A DNA stretch of 64,000 bases from Mesorhizobium loti (GCA_002356515.1 AP017605.1:3915001-3979000), one strand, 5' to 3'; counted from the first letter of the stretch, positions 26,641 to 36,218 are shown. The notes: generated from the letters alone by a model not told the origin. A program made the numbers and translations.

Positions 26641-26780
26641 ACCCGCCGGTCGGGCCAGGGAACCCTGCTGTCTTCGCTAACGCTGCTTTGACCAAACGAG
26701 GCAATGGCGGGCACCAAGGCCCGCCATCATCCGCTCGTTCATGGACATCAGTCAGGCCATCCGGCCGCCCGTCTCACGCG

Positions 26781-27056
26781 TCAGTTCGCGCCGCCGAGCA
26801 TATGGACGTTGGCGCAGAACTCGGCGTGCGGCTTGCTCATCGCCGCATCCTGGCATTCCTTCTTCATTGCTTCCTGCTTTTCCATCGGCATGGCCATGAA
26901 AGCGGCCTTGAATTCCGCCATCGGCTTCATGGTTTTCATGCTGGAATCGGTGAAGAACGGCGCCATATTGTCCGGCTCATCGAGTGCACCGGCAAATGCA
27001 ACGCCGCTGACCATGGAAAGAGCAAGTGCCCCGAGGCAAATGTTCTTGAAGTTCAT
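26781..27056 (-). CDS. Small methionine-rich secreted protein
   Basis: A 91-residue precursor with a Sec signal peptide (1-22, probably cleaved after AFA). The mature part is methionine-rich (ten Met in about 69 residues, including FMAMPMEKQEAM) with two cysteines, C68 and C81. No family was recognised. ATG 27056 begins MNFKNICLG and has AGGAA upstream; earlier in-frame codons would precede the signal. Metal or oxidant scavenging is only a guess from composition. Confidence 0.65.
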   Translation of the reverse strand: MNFKNICLGALALSMVSGVAFAGALDEPDNMAPFFTDSSMKTMKPMAEFKAAFMAMPMEKQEAMKKECQDAAMSKPHAEFCANVHMLGGAN

Positions 27057-27205
27057 GAGGAGTTCCTTCCCTGTGTTTTTACACACGAGCGTCATAACGA
27101 CGATCGCATCCACAGTTCGGAGCCAGGGCGGTCAATGTTTCCTCGAAAAGCGTCCTCACACGAACGTGACGGCGCAAAGTTGATCTCAATCAGGATGATT
27201 TTGCC

Positions 27206-27236
27206 AAAAAAAGAGGCCCGGATCGCTCCGGGCCTC
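27206..27236 (-). terminator. Rho-independent terminator after amtB
   Basis: On the minus strand a perfect ten-base stem (gaggcccgga paired with tccgggcctc, loop gcga) is followed directly by seven T residues. It lies about 150 bases downstream of the amtB stop and would end the glnK-amtB transcript. Confidence 0.9.
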
Positions 27237-27280
27237 AATGCGTGAGCCTCTTTCGAGAACGTCACGACGGGATCTTTGGA

Positions 27281-27324
27281 GCAATTCCAAGGAAAGCCAA
27301 ATTGCGGGTTTCCTGGAATTGCGT
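27281..27324. repeat. Palindromic intergenic repeat, family A copy 3
   Basis: Third copy of the family found at 16428 and 20495. It has arms gcaattcc and ggaattgc, with an inner part (ggaaagccaaattgcgggtttcc) slightly diverged from the other two copies. Confidence 0.75.
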
Positions 27325-27383
27325 GAAGGAATAATGGGGCCGGCGGGAGGAGGGTTCCGCCGGCCCCGTTGGCGAGGCTGGCC

Positions 27384-28739
27384 TTACGGCACCACTTCGC
27401 CATGCTGGGAGATATCGAGGCCTTCGACCTCTTCCTGGGTCGTCGGACGCAGGCCGACCAGCGCCTTGACGATGTAGAGGATCACGAAGGTAGCAATCGC
27501 GGTCCACAGGATGGTGAAGACGATGCCGTAGAGCTGGGTGACCACCGAGCCGCCCTTGCCGAGCGCGTTGATCGCCGGGTCGGCGAGCGCACCGGTGAGC
27601 AGCGCACCGATGATGCCGCCGACGCCGTGCACGCCGAAGGCATCGAGCGAGTCGTCATAGCCGAACATATGCTTCACCTTGACCGCCGAGATGTAGCAGA
27701 GCACGCCGGCGACGATGCCGATGATGAAGGCGCCTGTCGGGTTGACGAAGCCGGAAGCCGGCGTCACCGCGACGAGGCCGGCGACGGCACCCGAGATGAT
27801 GCCGAGCACCGAGGGCTTCTTGGCGACGATCCATTCCGCGAACATCCAGGCGAGCGCGGCGGCAGCGGTGGCGACCTGCGTGTTCATCATCGCAGCGCCG
27901 GCAAGACCGTCGGCCGCCAGTTCCGAACCGGCGTTGAAGCCGAACCAGCCGACCCACAGCAGCGAAGCGCCGATCACCGAATAGACCAGGTTGTGCGGCG
28001 CCATGTTGGTGGTGCCGTAGCCTTCGCGCTTGCCCAGAACCAGCGCGCAGACCAGACCCGCGACACCGGCGTTGATGTGGACGACCGTACCGCCGGCGAA
28101 GTCGAGCACGCCAGCCGTGCCGAGGAAGCCGCCGCCCCAGACCCAATGCGCGATCGGGCAATAGACCACGATCAGCCACAACGCCATGAACAGCAGCAGC
28201 GCCGAGAACTTCATGCGCTCGGCGAAGGCACCGGCGATGAGGGCAGGCGTGATGATGGCGAAGGTCATCTGGAACATCGAGAAGACGAATTCAGGAATGT
28301 TCGAGACCCCAGGCAGCCAGAGCGTCGAGACCGTGATGCCGTGATGGAAGAATTTCGAGAAGCCGCCGAGATAGGCATTCATGCCGCCGCCGTCGGAGAA
28401 GGCGAGCGAATAGCCGAACATAAACCACAGCACCGTCACCAGGCAGGTGATGGCAAAGCTCTGCATGATGGTGGCGAGCACGTTCTTCTTGCGCACCATG
28501 CCGCCGTAGAACAGCGCCAGGCCCGGGATGGTCATCATCAGCACCAGCGCCGTCGAGGTCAGCATCCAGGCGGTGTTGCCGGTGTCGAGCACCGGGGTGG
28601 GAGCGGCGGCCGGCGCGGCAGCGGCAGCGGCCGGAGCTGCTTCCTGCGCGAAGGCGGCGACGCTGCCCAATGCTGCGAGAGCAAGCGAGCCCAGAAGGGC
28701 CGCCCGTCCCGTCGTCTTCAAGGTGGAAGAAATATTCAT
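27384..28739 (-). CDS. amtB: Ammonium transporter AmtB
   Basis: Trimeric inner-membrane ammonium channel of 451 residues with eleven expected transmembrane helices plus an N-terminal signal-like hydrophobic segment (about 9-30). The twin-histidine pore residues are in IAHWVWGGGF and AFGVHGVGGIIG. The C-terminal tail (VEGLDISQHGEVVP) is the part that docks PII in this family. It starts 31 bases after glnK, the normal operon order glnK-amtB, and is expected to be induced by nitrogen limitation. ATG 28739 places the signal normally. Confidence 0.95.
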   Translation of the reverse strand: MNISSTLKTTGRAALLGSLALAALGSVAAFAQEAAPAAAAAAPAAAPTPVLDTGNTAWMLTSTALVLMMTIPGLALFYGGMVRKKNVLATIMQSFAITCLVTVLWFMFGYSLAFSDGGGMNAYLGGFSKFFHHGITVSTLWLPGVSNIPEFVFSMFQMTFAIITPALIAGAFAERMKFSALLLFMALWLIVVYCPIAHWVWGGGFLGTAGVLDFAGGTVVHINAGVAGLVCALVLGKREGYGTTNMAPHNLVYSVIGASLLWVGWFGFNAGSELAADGLAGAAMMNTQVATAAAALAWMFAEWIVAKKPSVLGIISGAVAGLVAVTPASGFVNPTGAFIIGIVAGVLCYISAVKVKHMFGYDDSLDAFGVHGVGGIIGALLTGALADPAINALGKGGSVVTQLYGIVFTILWTAIATFVILYIVKALVGLRPTTQEEVEGLDISQHGEVVP

Positions 28740-28770
28740 TGAACTCTCCATTGGAATACGTGTTCGCCGC

Positions 28771-29430
<660 letters not shown>

Positions 29431-30291
29431 TCAACGCTTAAGCCGGATCAACCCTTCCTGCGCCATCGAGGCGATCAACGTGCCGTCACGCGCGTAAAGC
29501 GTGCCGCGGCTGAAGCCGCGCGATCCCGAGCTTGACGGGCTGTCCTGCGCATAGAGCAGCCAGCCGTCGAGCGAATGCGGCCGGTGGAACCACATCGAAT
29601 GGTCGAGGCTCGCCGCCTGGATGTCGGGATCGAACAGGCCGCGCCCATGCGCGAAGGTCGAGGTGTCCAATAGCGTCATGTCGGAGAGATAGGCGAGCAG
29701 CACCGACTGCAGCGCGCGATCGTCGGGAACCGGCCCGGCAAGGCGGATCCAGACATTCTGCCGGGGCGGCAGCTTGTCGCGGCTTTCATAATGCTGGAGA
29801 TTGACCGGCCTGAGCTCCAGCGGCCGCTCGCGCGCCCAGAAGCGGCGCACCGCCTCCGGCACGCGCTCGGCCCTTTCGAGCAGCTGCCGCTGCGTCTGCA
29901 GCCCTTCCGGCGGCGGCACGTCATCGGGCAGCGCGAACTGGTGTTCCAGTCCCTTCTCATCGACCTGGAACGAGGCTTCGAGCGAAAAGATCGCCTGTCC
30001 GTGCTGGATCGCCAGCACGCGGCGGGTGGTGAAGGAGCCGCCGTCGCGTATGCGGTCGACCTCGTAGACGATCGGTACCCTGATGTCGCCCGGCCGCATG
30101 AAATAGCCGTGCAGCGAATGCACGAAGCGGTCCGGCTCCACCGTCCGTTGCGCCGCCACCAGCGCCTGGGCGATCGTCTGGCCGCCGAACACGCGCTGCC
30201 ACTCCACCTGGGGGCTGCGACCACGATACAGATTGTGTTCCAGCCTCTCGAGGTCGAGAATGCGCAGAAGCTCGTCGATCGCCGCCGTCAT
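29431..30291 (-). CDS. tesB: Acyl-CoA thioesterase II
   Basis: Cytosolic enzyme of 286 residues that hydrolyses medium and long acyl-CoA esters. It has two hotdog domains: the N-terminal part begins LLRILDLERLEHNLYRG and includes RVFGGQTIAQALVAA, and the C-terminal part includes DHSMWFHRPHSLDGWLLY followed by SSGSRGFSRGTLYARDG. These are standard TesB signatures with the catalytic aspartate, glutamine and serine/threonine region retained. It is divergent from the UbiH-family gene across 99 bases. Confidence 0.93.
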   Translation of the reverse strand: MTAAIDELLRILDLERLEHNLYRGRSPQVEWQRVFGGQTIAQALVAAQRTVEPDRFVHSLHGYFMRPGDIRVPIVYEVDRIRDGGSFTTRRVLAIQHGQAIFSLEASFQVDEKGLEHQFALPDDVPPPEGLQTQRQLLERAERVPEAVRRFWARERPLELRPVNLQHYESRDKLPPRQNVWIRLAGPVPDDRALQSVLLAYLSDMTLLDTSTFAHGRGLFDPDIQAASLDHSMWFHRPHSLDGWLLYAQDSPSSSGSRGFSRGTLYARDGTLIASMAQEGLIRLKR

Positions 30292-30390
30292 GTTTTGTGA
30301 CCTCGCCGCAAAATTGCTATGGCGGTTTCCGACAGGAACAACGAGCCGTCAAGGGCGCCAGCCACGGCCGGCGCGCAAGGAGCTAAGACG

Positions 30391-31650
30391 ATGGAACGCA
30401 AGGCGGACGCCAAGACCAGATCCGGGCTCGATGTTCTCGTCGCCGGCGCCGGCTATGTCGGGCTGGCCACCGCCGTCTCGCTGAAACAGGCGCGGCCCCA
30501 TTTGGCGGTGGCACTGGTCGATGCCGCGCCTGCCGGCGCCTGGCAACGGGACGGTCGTGCCTCGGCCATCGCGGCGGCCGCCTGCCGCATGCTCGACCAG
30601 CTCGGCGTCTGGGCCGAGATCGCGCCGCAGGCGCAGGCGATCACCGAGATGATCATCACCGATTCGCGCAGCGCCGATCCGGTGCGCCCGGTGTTCCTGA
30701 CCTTCGGCGGCGAGGTGGCGCCGGGCGAGCCCTTCGCGCATATGGTCGCCAACAAGTCCTTGAACGGTGCCTTGCGGACCCGGGCCGAAAAGCTCGGCAT
30801 CGACATCATCGAAGGCGTGGCGGTGCAGGGTTTCGAGACCAATGGTGCCGGCATATCGGTGCATCTGGCCGACGGGGCCGCGCTGACGGCGCGGCTGCTG
30901 GTCGCCGCCGACGGCGTCAACTCGAAGCTGCGCGACATGGCCGGCATCAAGACGGTGAAATGGGAATATGGCCAGTCCGGCATCGTCTGCACCGTGGCGC
31001 ATGAACGCCCGCACAATGGCCGCGCCGAAGAGCACTTCTTGCCGGCCGGCCCCTTCGCCACGCTGCCGCTGAAACCCGACGAGGACGGCACCAACCGCTC
31101 CTCGATCGTCTGGGTCGAACGCGCGGAAGATGCCAAAGCGCTGGTGGAAGGCGACGATCTCGTCTTCGAGCATGAACTCGAACAGCGCTTCGGCCTGAAG
31201 CTCGGCGAAATCCGCGTTGCCGACAAGCCGCGCGCATGGCCGCTCGGCCTCACCATCGCGCGCGCCTTCGTCGCGCCACGCGTGGCGCTTGCCGGCGATG
31301 CCGCCCACGGGATTCACCCGATCGCCGGCCAGGGCCTCAACCTCGGCTTCAAGGACGTCGCGGCACTTGCCGAGGTCATCGTCGAGGCCGACCGGCTCGG
31401 CCAGGATATCGGCGCTCTCGACGTGCTCGAGCGCTACCAGCAATGGCGCCGCTTCGACACGGTGCAGATGGGGATCACGACGGATGTGCTGAACCGGCTG
31501 TTCTCCAACGACATCGCCCCGCTGCGCGCCGTCCGCGACATCGGCCTCGGCCTCGTCGAGCGCATGCCGCGCCTGAAGGCGTTTTTCATCCGCCAGGCGT
31601 CGGGACTGTCGGCCGGCACGCCACGGCTGCTGAAGGGCGAAGCGATCTGA
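30391..31650 (+). CDS. UbiH/UbiF/COQ6-family FAD monooxygenase
   Basis: Flavoprotein hydroxylase of 419 residues, likely acting in ubiquinone ring hydroxylation at the inner membrane. The N-terminal dinucleotide motif is GAGYVGLATAVSL (about 15-27), and the second FAD motif is LAGDAAHGIHPIAGQGLN LGFKD around 300. The DG motif appears as LLVAADGVNSKLR. AAGGAG just precedes ATG 30391. Rhizobial versions are often annotated ubiquinone biosynthesis hydroxylase, sometimes UbiL; which ring position is hydroxylated cannot be decided from this sequence. Confidence 0.88.
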   Translation: MERKADAKTRSGLDVLVAGAGYVGLATAVSLKQARPHLAVALVDAAPAGAWQRDGRASAIAAAACRMLDQLGVWAEIAPQAQAITEMIITDSRSADPVRPVFLTFGGEVAPGEPFAHMVANKSLNGALRTRAEKLGIDIIEGVAVQGFETNGAGISVHLADGAALTARLLVAADGVNSKLRDMAGIKTVKWEYGQSGIVCTVAHERPHNGRAEEHFLPAGPFATLPLKPDEDGTNRSSIVWVERAEDAKALVEGDDLVFEHELEQRFGLKLGEIRVADKPRAWPLGLTIARAFVAPRVALAGDAAHGIHPIAGQGLNLGFKDVAALAEVIVEADRLGQDIGALDVLERYQQWRRFDTVQMGITTDVLNRLFSNDIAPLRAVRDIGLGLVERMPRLKAFFIRQASGLSAGTPRLLKGEAI

Positions 31651-31671
31651 CTGTCTCACGCACACGCCAGG

Positions 31672-31802
31672 GTGTGTTGAGATTCAGGTCAGGCCGAGTC
31701 GAAAACGATGGCTTACGAGAACCGGAGCGGAGCGTACTTAAGTACGTGAGCACCGGAAGCGCAGGAAGCCGTCGTTTGCAGGCCGGCTTCACCTGAATAT
31801 CA
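31672..31802. repeat. Intergenic repeat, family B (intact copy)
   Basis: Element of about 130 bases between two convergent genes. It contains gagaaccggagcggagc, a perfect ten-base palindrome acttaagtac/gtac core, gtgagcaccggaagcgcagg, and the ending caggccggcttcacctgaat. The same order of words appears in a broken form at 55175-55345. It is not protein-coding. Confidence 0.6.
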
Positions 31803-31810
31803 GCACACCC

Positions 31811-32338
31811 TCAATTTACCTCGAAACCCAGCTTTTGCCGCAGCCGCAGAATGCGCTGGTCGGCGATCTCAAGGCGCTTCTCGCCGCCCTGGGCAGCGCG
31901 GTTGACCATCTGCAGCAGGTCGTTGCGCTCGGCGACATCCAGACGCTCGCGCAGGAACGGTGCCAGCTTGTCGATGACGACGGTGGTGTCGTCGATCTGC
32001 GAGGCCGCCCATTTGGCGTAGATCACCGCCTCGTCGGTCTTCTTCTTGTCGGCGATCTCGGAAATGACAGCACGGATGACGGCCTCGCGCTGCGGCAGGA
32101 TCGGTCCATTCTCGGAGACGATCGATGTGATCAGCGTCGCCGCGGCGACCACCGGGTCGTCGATCGCCGTCAGTGGCGATAGCGCCGCCTGCTTGCGCAG
32201 CTTCTTGCGCCTGATGTTGCCTTGCACGCGCCCGACGACGTCGGCGACCTCGCGCGCGGCGTCGTTCATGGCCTTCATCCGGTACCACCAGAACGCCGCC
32301 GCTCCGAGCACGCCAAGGACAGCAATCAGGAAAGGCAT
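31811..32338 (-). CDS. TerB-like helical membrane-anchored protein
   Basis: Protein of 175 residues with an N-terminal membrane anchor (2-20), a basic juxtamembrane stretch (RVQGNIRRKKLRKQ) and an all-helical domain (about 57-165). The domain carries DDPVVAAATLITSIVSENG, similar in pattern to TerB-like domains. The function is unknown. It is on the minus strand, converging with the UbiH-family gene, and is not closely linked to the downstream YCII-like gene. Confidence 0.7.
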   Translation of the reverse strand: MPFLIAVLGVLGAAAFWWYRMKAMNDAAREVADVVGRVQGNIRRKKLRKQAALSPLTAIDDPVVAAATLITSIVSENGPILPQREAVIRAVISEIADKKKTDEAVIYAKWAASQIDDTTVVIDKLAPFLRERLDVAERNDLLQMVNRAAQGGEKRLEIADQRILRLRQKLGFEVN

Positions 32339-32497
32339 GTCGAAATCCCCCAGGAACCCGCGCGACGATAAGAGAACTGTCGCCTTGCTTCAACACGCGA
32401 GAGTTGACCCTGTCCAAGAAATTCAATTTGCGGCTGGTGACGCTTTGGCGATTAAACAAGCCGATCTGCCGCCCCAACCGCCAAAGCCAGATGCCAT

Positions 32498-32854
32498 CTA
32501 TGACCCCGGTATGTCGTAGATCGCCCGCACCTCGATCGTGCCGATCTCGGCCAGCGGAATGCCGGCGGCGATGTCCAGCGCTTCGTCGAGATTGTCGGCC
32601 TCGACCATGACGAAACCGAGCAGCTGTTCCTTGGTTTCGGCGAACGGGCCGTCGGTGACAAGGCGCTTGCCCTCGCGCCGCCGCACCGACTTCGACGTCC
32701 TCACCGATTGCAGCGCCTGCGCGATGATCAGCTTGCTCTCCTGGTCCAGGGACCTGTCATAAGCCAGTGAATCCGCGTCGAGCTTGGCCCCGCGCTCCGC
32801 GGTCAATGCGTAGAGGTCTTTTTCCTCGCCATAGACCAGGCAGACATATTTCAT
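32498..32854 (-). CDS. YCII/DGPF-domain protein
   Basis: Protein of 118 residues with the DGPF motif in VTDGPFAETKEQLLGF and the family's final EVRAIYDIPGS; the first strand is MKYVCLVYGEEKDLYAL. Such proteins are frequently encoded near ECF sigma factors, but none is present here. Its ATG overlaps the stop of a short upstream membrane-peptide gene by four bases. Function unknown. Confidence 0.88.
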   Translation of the reverse strand: MKYVCLVYGEEKDLYALTAERGAKLDADSLAYDRSLDQESKLIIAQALQSVRTSKSVRRREGKRLVTDGPFAETKEQLLGFVMVEADNLDEALDIAAGIPLAEIGTIEVRAIYDIPGS

Positions 32855-33078
32855 TGCGACCTCCCCTGCTGCGGCGAACCATAAGATGCGATAACGAGCG
32901 TGTCAGCCTTGCCTTCGACCGCCGCCGCATGGTCAAGAAGGCATGCCGCGACCCCGATGATGGCAACAGCCGCAAGCAGCCGGCCGAAGACGGGCGCCGG
33001 CGGATCCATCCAGAAGTCTTCCTGTCGCCCGGCCTTGTTGCCCGGGCTCTTCCACAATGCGAAAAACAGATTGTCCAT
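32851..33078 (-). CDS. Short hypothetical membrane peptide coupled to the DGPF gene
   Basis: A 75-residue frame from ATG 33078, with GGAGG five bases upstream, ending in an ATGA overlap with the DGPF gene. It has one predicted transmembrane helix (about 33-53, VFGRLLAAVAIIGVAACLL). No family was recognised. Good ribosome site and overlap support it being translated; length and lack of homologues keep confidence modest. Confidence 0.5.
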   Translation of the reverse strand: MDNLFFALWKSPGNKAGRQEDFWMDPPAPVFGRLLAAVAIIGVAACLLDHAAAVEGKADTLVIASYGSPQQGRSQ

Positions 33079-33298
33079 GTGAACCTCCATCCGGCCACAA
33101 TCTCGTGGCCGCCCGCAGGACGGCTGGGCCGGATGGAAGCCGACATTTTTGCACCCGCTTTTTTTGGAAAAAATTTCGCCGCTGACGCCGATGTCACCGT
33201 TTCCGCTGCGACGGCACGATGGCCTTCCCTCGCGCCCGCGCTATAGTTGAGAGGAACGCTGGCGCCGGGCCGGCGCAATCGAGGCCAAGGAGGACTTC

Positions 33299-33724
33299 AT
33301 GGACCGCACCGCAACCGCCGTCTGGAAAGGCAATCTGAAAGAAGGCAAGGGCACGCTCGACAGCCAGAGCGGGACGCTCAAAGGCACGCCCTATTCGTTC
33401 AAGGCGCGTTTCGAGGATGAAAGCGGCAAATCCGGCACCAATCCGGAAGAGCTGATCGCGGCCGCGCACGCCGGCTGCTACGCCATGCAGCTTTCGCACT
33501 TCCTGGCCGAGAACGGCACGCCGGCGGCTGAGCTCGACGCCAAGGCCGTGGTGACGCTGGTTCCGGGCACCGGCATCACCGGCAGCGCGATCACGCTGGT
33601 CGGCAAGGTGCCCGGCATCGATGCGGCGAAATTCAAGGAACTGGCTGAGAAGGCCAAGGCCGAATGCCCGGTCTCCAAGGCGCTTGGCGCCATCAAGGTG
33701 TCGCTCGACGCGAAGCTGGGGTGA
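33299..33724 (+). CDS. OsmC family protein
   Basis: Cytosolic peroxidase-fold protein of 141 residues. The two redox cysteines are in ELIAAAHAGCYAMQL and AKAECPVSKALG, and LAENG and the catalytic arginine region are consistent with OsmC rather than Ohr. It would reduce organic hydroperoxides. ATG 33299 is preceded by AAGGAGG. A separate Ohr protein is encoded at 48375. It stands alone with a 220-base region upstream. Confidence 0.93.
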   Translation: MDRTATAVWKGNLKEGKGTLDSQSGTLKGTPYSFKARFEDESGKSGTNPEELIAAAHAGCYAMQLSHFLAENGTPAAELDAKAVVTLVPGTGITGSAITLVGKVPGIDAAKFKELAEKAKAECPVSKALGAIKVSLDAKLG

Positions 33725-33756
33725 TCGGCGTTTCTATCTGAAGGGCAGCGATCCTT

Positions 33757-33975
33757 CGCCCCGCTCTCTGCCCTGCCGGGCATCTCCCCCTCAAGGGGGG
33801 AGATCAGATGTCATGCCGGCTTTCGCAAATCACCAACGTTGCAAGAGAAGCGCCAGCGCTGGAACTGCCAATCGCCCCCTTTGAGGGGTTGAGGAAAGGT
33901 CCGCGAAGCGGACGGAAAGCCAATTGCTTGGCTTTTCGAACGACGAACGTCCGGCAGGACAGAGAGGGGGGCCTC
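33757..33975. repeat. Intergenic palindromic element, family C copy 1
   Basis: Element of about 220 bases after the OsmC gene. The left end (ctctctgccctgccgggcat, ctccccctcaagggggga) and the right end (cgtccggcaggacagagagg) are roughly inverted relative to one another. Words are shared with 46711-46861, which has the same ends. It contains no gene. Confidence 0.6.
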
Positions 33976-33997
33976 GCGCCGCCGTCTCCGTTGACTG

Positions 33998-34627
33998 TTA
34001 AGCCCTCAGCGCGTCGAGCCGGGCGCGCAGAGCGGCGACTTCCTGCTCCAGCGCCTCCACTCTCGCCTCCAGGTCGGAGTGAGGCGTGGCCGGCGCGCTG
34101 CGCTGGACCGATAGAGCTGCAACGTCCACGGCTCCTGCGAGAAGATGCACGTAGCGGTCCTCGCGCTGGCCTGGCCCGCGCGGGATTTCCTGGATCAGCG
34201 GCGGCCGGCGGCCGATCAGCATGTCGAGTTCAGCGCGCAGATCCTCGATCGTCGAAAACCGCGCCATGCGCTCGGCTCGAGCCAGGAGTTCATGCGCCGT
34301 TTGCGGTCCGCGCAGCAGGAGCAGGCCGAGCAAGGCGGTCTGCGGCGTGGTCAGCGAGAAGCGCTGCGCCATCTGATGCTCATAGCGCTCGACGCGTGAG
34401 CCGAACATCTGCCGCACCAGCCCCTTCTGCTCGAGCAGCTTCAGTCCGCGGTGCACCTCTGTCTGCTCCAGCGCCATGACAGGCTCGCGCGCCGTCTTCT
34501 GGTTGGCGGCGGCAAGGGCTGCATTGAGCGTCAGCGGGTAGACGTCAGGCGTCAGCTCCTTCTTCTCGATCAGGCAACCGAGCACGCGGGCTTCGACGGG
34601 ATTGAGGATGGGAAGGTCTTCGCTCAT
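33998..34627 (-). CDS. yceH: YceH family (DUF480) protein
   Basis: Protein of 209 residues made of two winged-helix domains (about 8-95 and 96-175) and a C-terminal coiled coil (EARVEALEQEVAALRARLDALR). The NPVEARVLGCLIEKKELTPDVYP start and LTTPQTALLGLLLLRGPQT middle are characteristic. Function is not established. Its ATG overlaps the stop of the nucleotidyltransferase gene by four bases, so the two are coupled. Confidence 0.9.
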   Translation of the reverse strand: MSEDLPILNPVEARVLGCLIEKKELTPDVYPLTLNAALAAANQKTAREPVMALEQTEVHRGLKLLEQKGLVRQMFGSRVERYEHQMAQRFSLTTPQTALLGLLLLRGPQTAHELLARAERMARFSTIEDLRAELDMLIGRRPPLIQEIPRGPGQREDRYVHLLAGAVDVAALSVQRSAPATPHSDLEARVEALEQEVAALRARLDALRA

Positions 34628-35442
34628 GAAAGTTGTTCAGCCTCCTGACGATAAAACACGGTTGCAAGGGCATGTTTGCGCGCCTGGCGGGCATCATCCC
34701 TCACCGGAGCGGCAAGGTTCATTGCGTGATGACCATATCGCGCTTCGAGATAGCGCGCGATGGCGGTTGGGATGAGACCGGACCCCATCTCCCGCGTCCG
34801 GCTTTTCCGCTCGATCAGGCCGCGGATTTCCTTTGCTGCCGGCACCGGCACGGCCGTCTGGTCGAGGCATTCGCCGAGGTTCATCGGCGGCAGGCCGGCA
34901 AAGCCGCGCTGTTCCATCCAGTCCAGGGCCACCAATGGCCGGATCAAATAGAACAGCTTCTTCAGTTTCACCTCGCCGGAAAAACTGCCGATCTTGGCGA
35001 CATGCGAGCGCGCCAGACCAAGATAGTGCTGCGATACCTTTACCGGATCGACGATATCGGCCAGCAGGTCGAGAAGGCGCGCGCGAAATCCCGCGACTTC
35101 CTCATAGACGATGGGTGACTTTGCCCATTCGACGATGACCGCATTGCCGCCGAGCGCCAGGAGCAAGGCCTTGCGCAGATCCCAGCCACCGGCATCGATC
35201 TCGCCTTCGATCGGAAACTCGATGACGTCGCGCGGCTGTTGCAGGACGAGGTGATCCGACACGCGCCTGATATAGACAAAGCGGCAGTCATAGTCGCTAT
35301 CCGGAGACGGAAAACCCCAGGCGCGACTGCCGCTTTCGATGGCGAACAGGATTTTTACACCCTGGCTTCGCACCAGATCGAGGCGCTCGCGGAGGGCCCC
35401 GACGGCGTCCGGCGAAAAGTCAGCGGGTAGTTTCGGCGTCAG
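34624..35442 (-). CDS. Nucleotidyltransferase of the COG3541/RlaP-like family
   Basis: Predicted DNA-polymerase-beta-fold nucleotidyltransferase of about 272 residues. The signature is [18 protein letters not shown], which satisfies GS-x10-DxD, so the metal-binding acids are intact. A helical C-terminal part includes [18 protein letters not shown] and [12 protein letters not shown]. The start is unclear: CTG 35442 overlaps the sdhB stop (CTGA), while GTG codons begin further in; no ATG fits. Its stop overlaps yceH. Substrate unknown; some relatives accompany RNA ligase repair genes. Linkage to the sdh operon looks real because the gene overlaps sdhB. Confidence 0.8.
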   Translation of the reverse strand: MTPKLPADFSPDAVGALRERLDLVRSQGVKILFAIESGSRAWGFPSPDSDYDCRFVYIRRVSDHLVLQQPRDVIEFPIEGEIDAGGWDLRKALLLALGGNAVIVEWAKSPIVYEEVAGFRARLLDLLADIVDPVKVSQHYLGLARSHVAKIGSFSGEVKLKKLFYLIRPLVALDWMEQRGFAGLPPMNLGECLDQTAVPVPAAKEIRGLIERKSRTREMGSGLIPTAIARYLEARYGHHAMNLAAPVRDDARQARKHALATVFYRQEAEQLS

Positions 35443-36218
35443 ACTCGGCGCTCCACCATCATCTTCTTGATCTCCGCGATCGCCTTGGCTGGGTTGAGGC
35501 CTTTGGGGCAGGTCTGGGCGCAGTTCATGATGGTGTGGCAGCGATAGAGCCGGAACGGGTCTTCGAGATTGTCGAGCCGCTCGCCCTTGGCCTCGTCGCG
35601 GCTGTCGATCAGCCAGCGATAGGCCTGCAAGAGCGTCGCCGGGCCGAGATAGCGGTCGCCGTTCCACCAGTAGCTCGGGCACGAGGTGGAGCAGCAGGCG
35701 CACAATATGCACTCGTAGAGCCCGTCGAGCTTCTCGCGGTCTTCGTGGCTCTGCAGCCATTCCTTGGCCGGCTGTGGTGACACCGTCTTCAGCCACGGCT
35801 CGATCGAGGCATGCTGGGCGTAGAAATTGGTGAGGTCGGGCACCAGGTCCTTGACCACCTGCATATGCGGCAGCGGATAGACTTTCACGGCGCCGGAAAT
35901 GTCGTCGCAGCCCTTGGTGCAGGCCAGCGTGTTGGAGCCGTCGATGTTCATGGCGCAGGATCCGCAAATGCCTTCGCGGCAGGAGCGGCGCAAGGTCAGC
36001 GTCGGGTCGATCTTGTTCTTGATCCACAGCAGCGCGTCGAGCACCATCGGCCCGCAATCGTCCATGTCGACGAAATAGGTGTCGATGCGCGGGTTCTCGT
36101 CATCGTCCGGCGACCAGCGGTAGATGCGGTATTCCCGCAGATTGGTGGCGCCTTCCGGCTTCGGCCAGGTCTTGCCCTGCTGGATCTTCGAATTCTTGGG
36201 GAGCGTCAGTTCGACCAT
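35439..36218 (-). CDS. sdhB: Succinate dehydrogenase iron-sulfur subunit
   Basis: Peripheral subunit of complex II, 259 residues, carrying electrons from FAD to ubiquinone. The [2Fe-2S] cysteines lie in [16 protein letters not shown], and the [4Fe-4S] and [3Fe-4S] clusters lie in [16 protein letters not shown] and [17 protein letters not shown]. It begins at ATG 36218, overlapping the DUF3052 stop by one base (TAATG). Length is normal. Confidence 0.97.
   Translation of the reverse strand: MVELTLPKNSKIQQGKTWPKPEGATNLREYRIYRWSPDDDENPRIDTYFVDMDDCGPMVLDALLWIKNKIDPTLTLRRSCREGICGSCAMNIDGSNTLACTKGCDDISGAVKVYPLPHMQVVKDLVPDLTNFYAQHASIEPWLKTVSPQPAKEWLQSHEDREKLDGLYECILCACCSTSCPSYWWNGDRYLGPATLLQAYRWLIDSRDEAKGERLDNLEDPFRLYRCHTIMNCAQTCPKGLNPAKAIAEIKKMMVERRV

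Larger units (their letters stand above)
27057..27383. other. Intergenic region between a secreted-protein gene and amtB
   Basis: This 327-base gap holds the amtB terminator (27206-27236), repeat family A copy 3 (27281-27324) and a GC-rich hairpin at 27336-27367 with arms ggggccggcgg and ccgccggcccc. It also must contain the minus-strand promoter of the small secreted protein. I see no further gene in it. Confidence 0.6.

Noticed and set aside
27369..28742. Plus-strand open frame of about 457 codons opposite amtB
   Set aside because: Repeated His/Asp/Gln composition and opposite orientation to an unmistakable AmtB; not coding.
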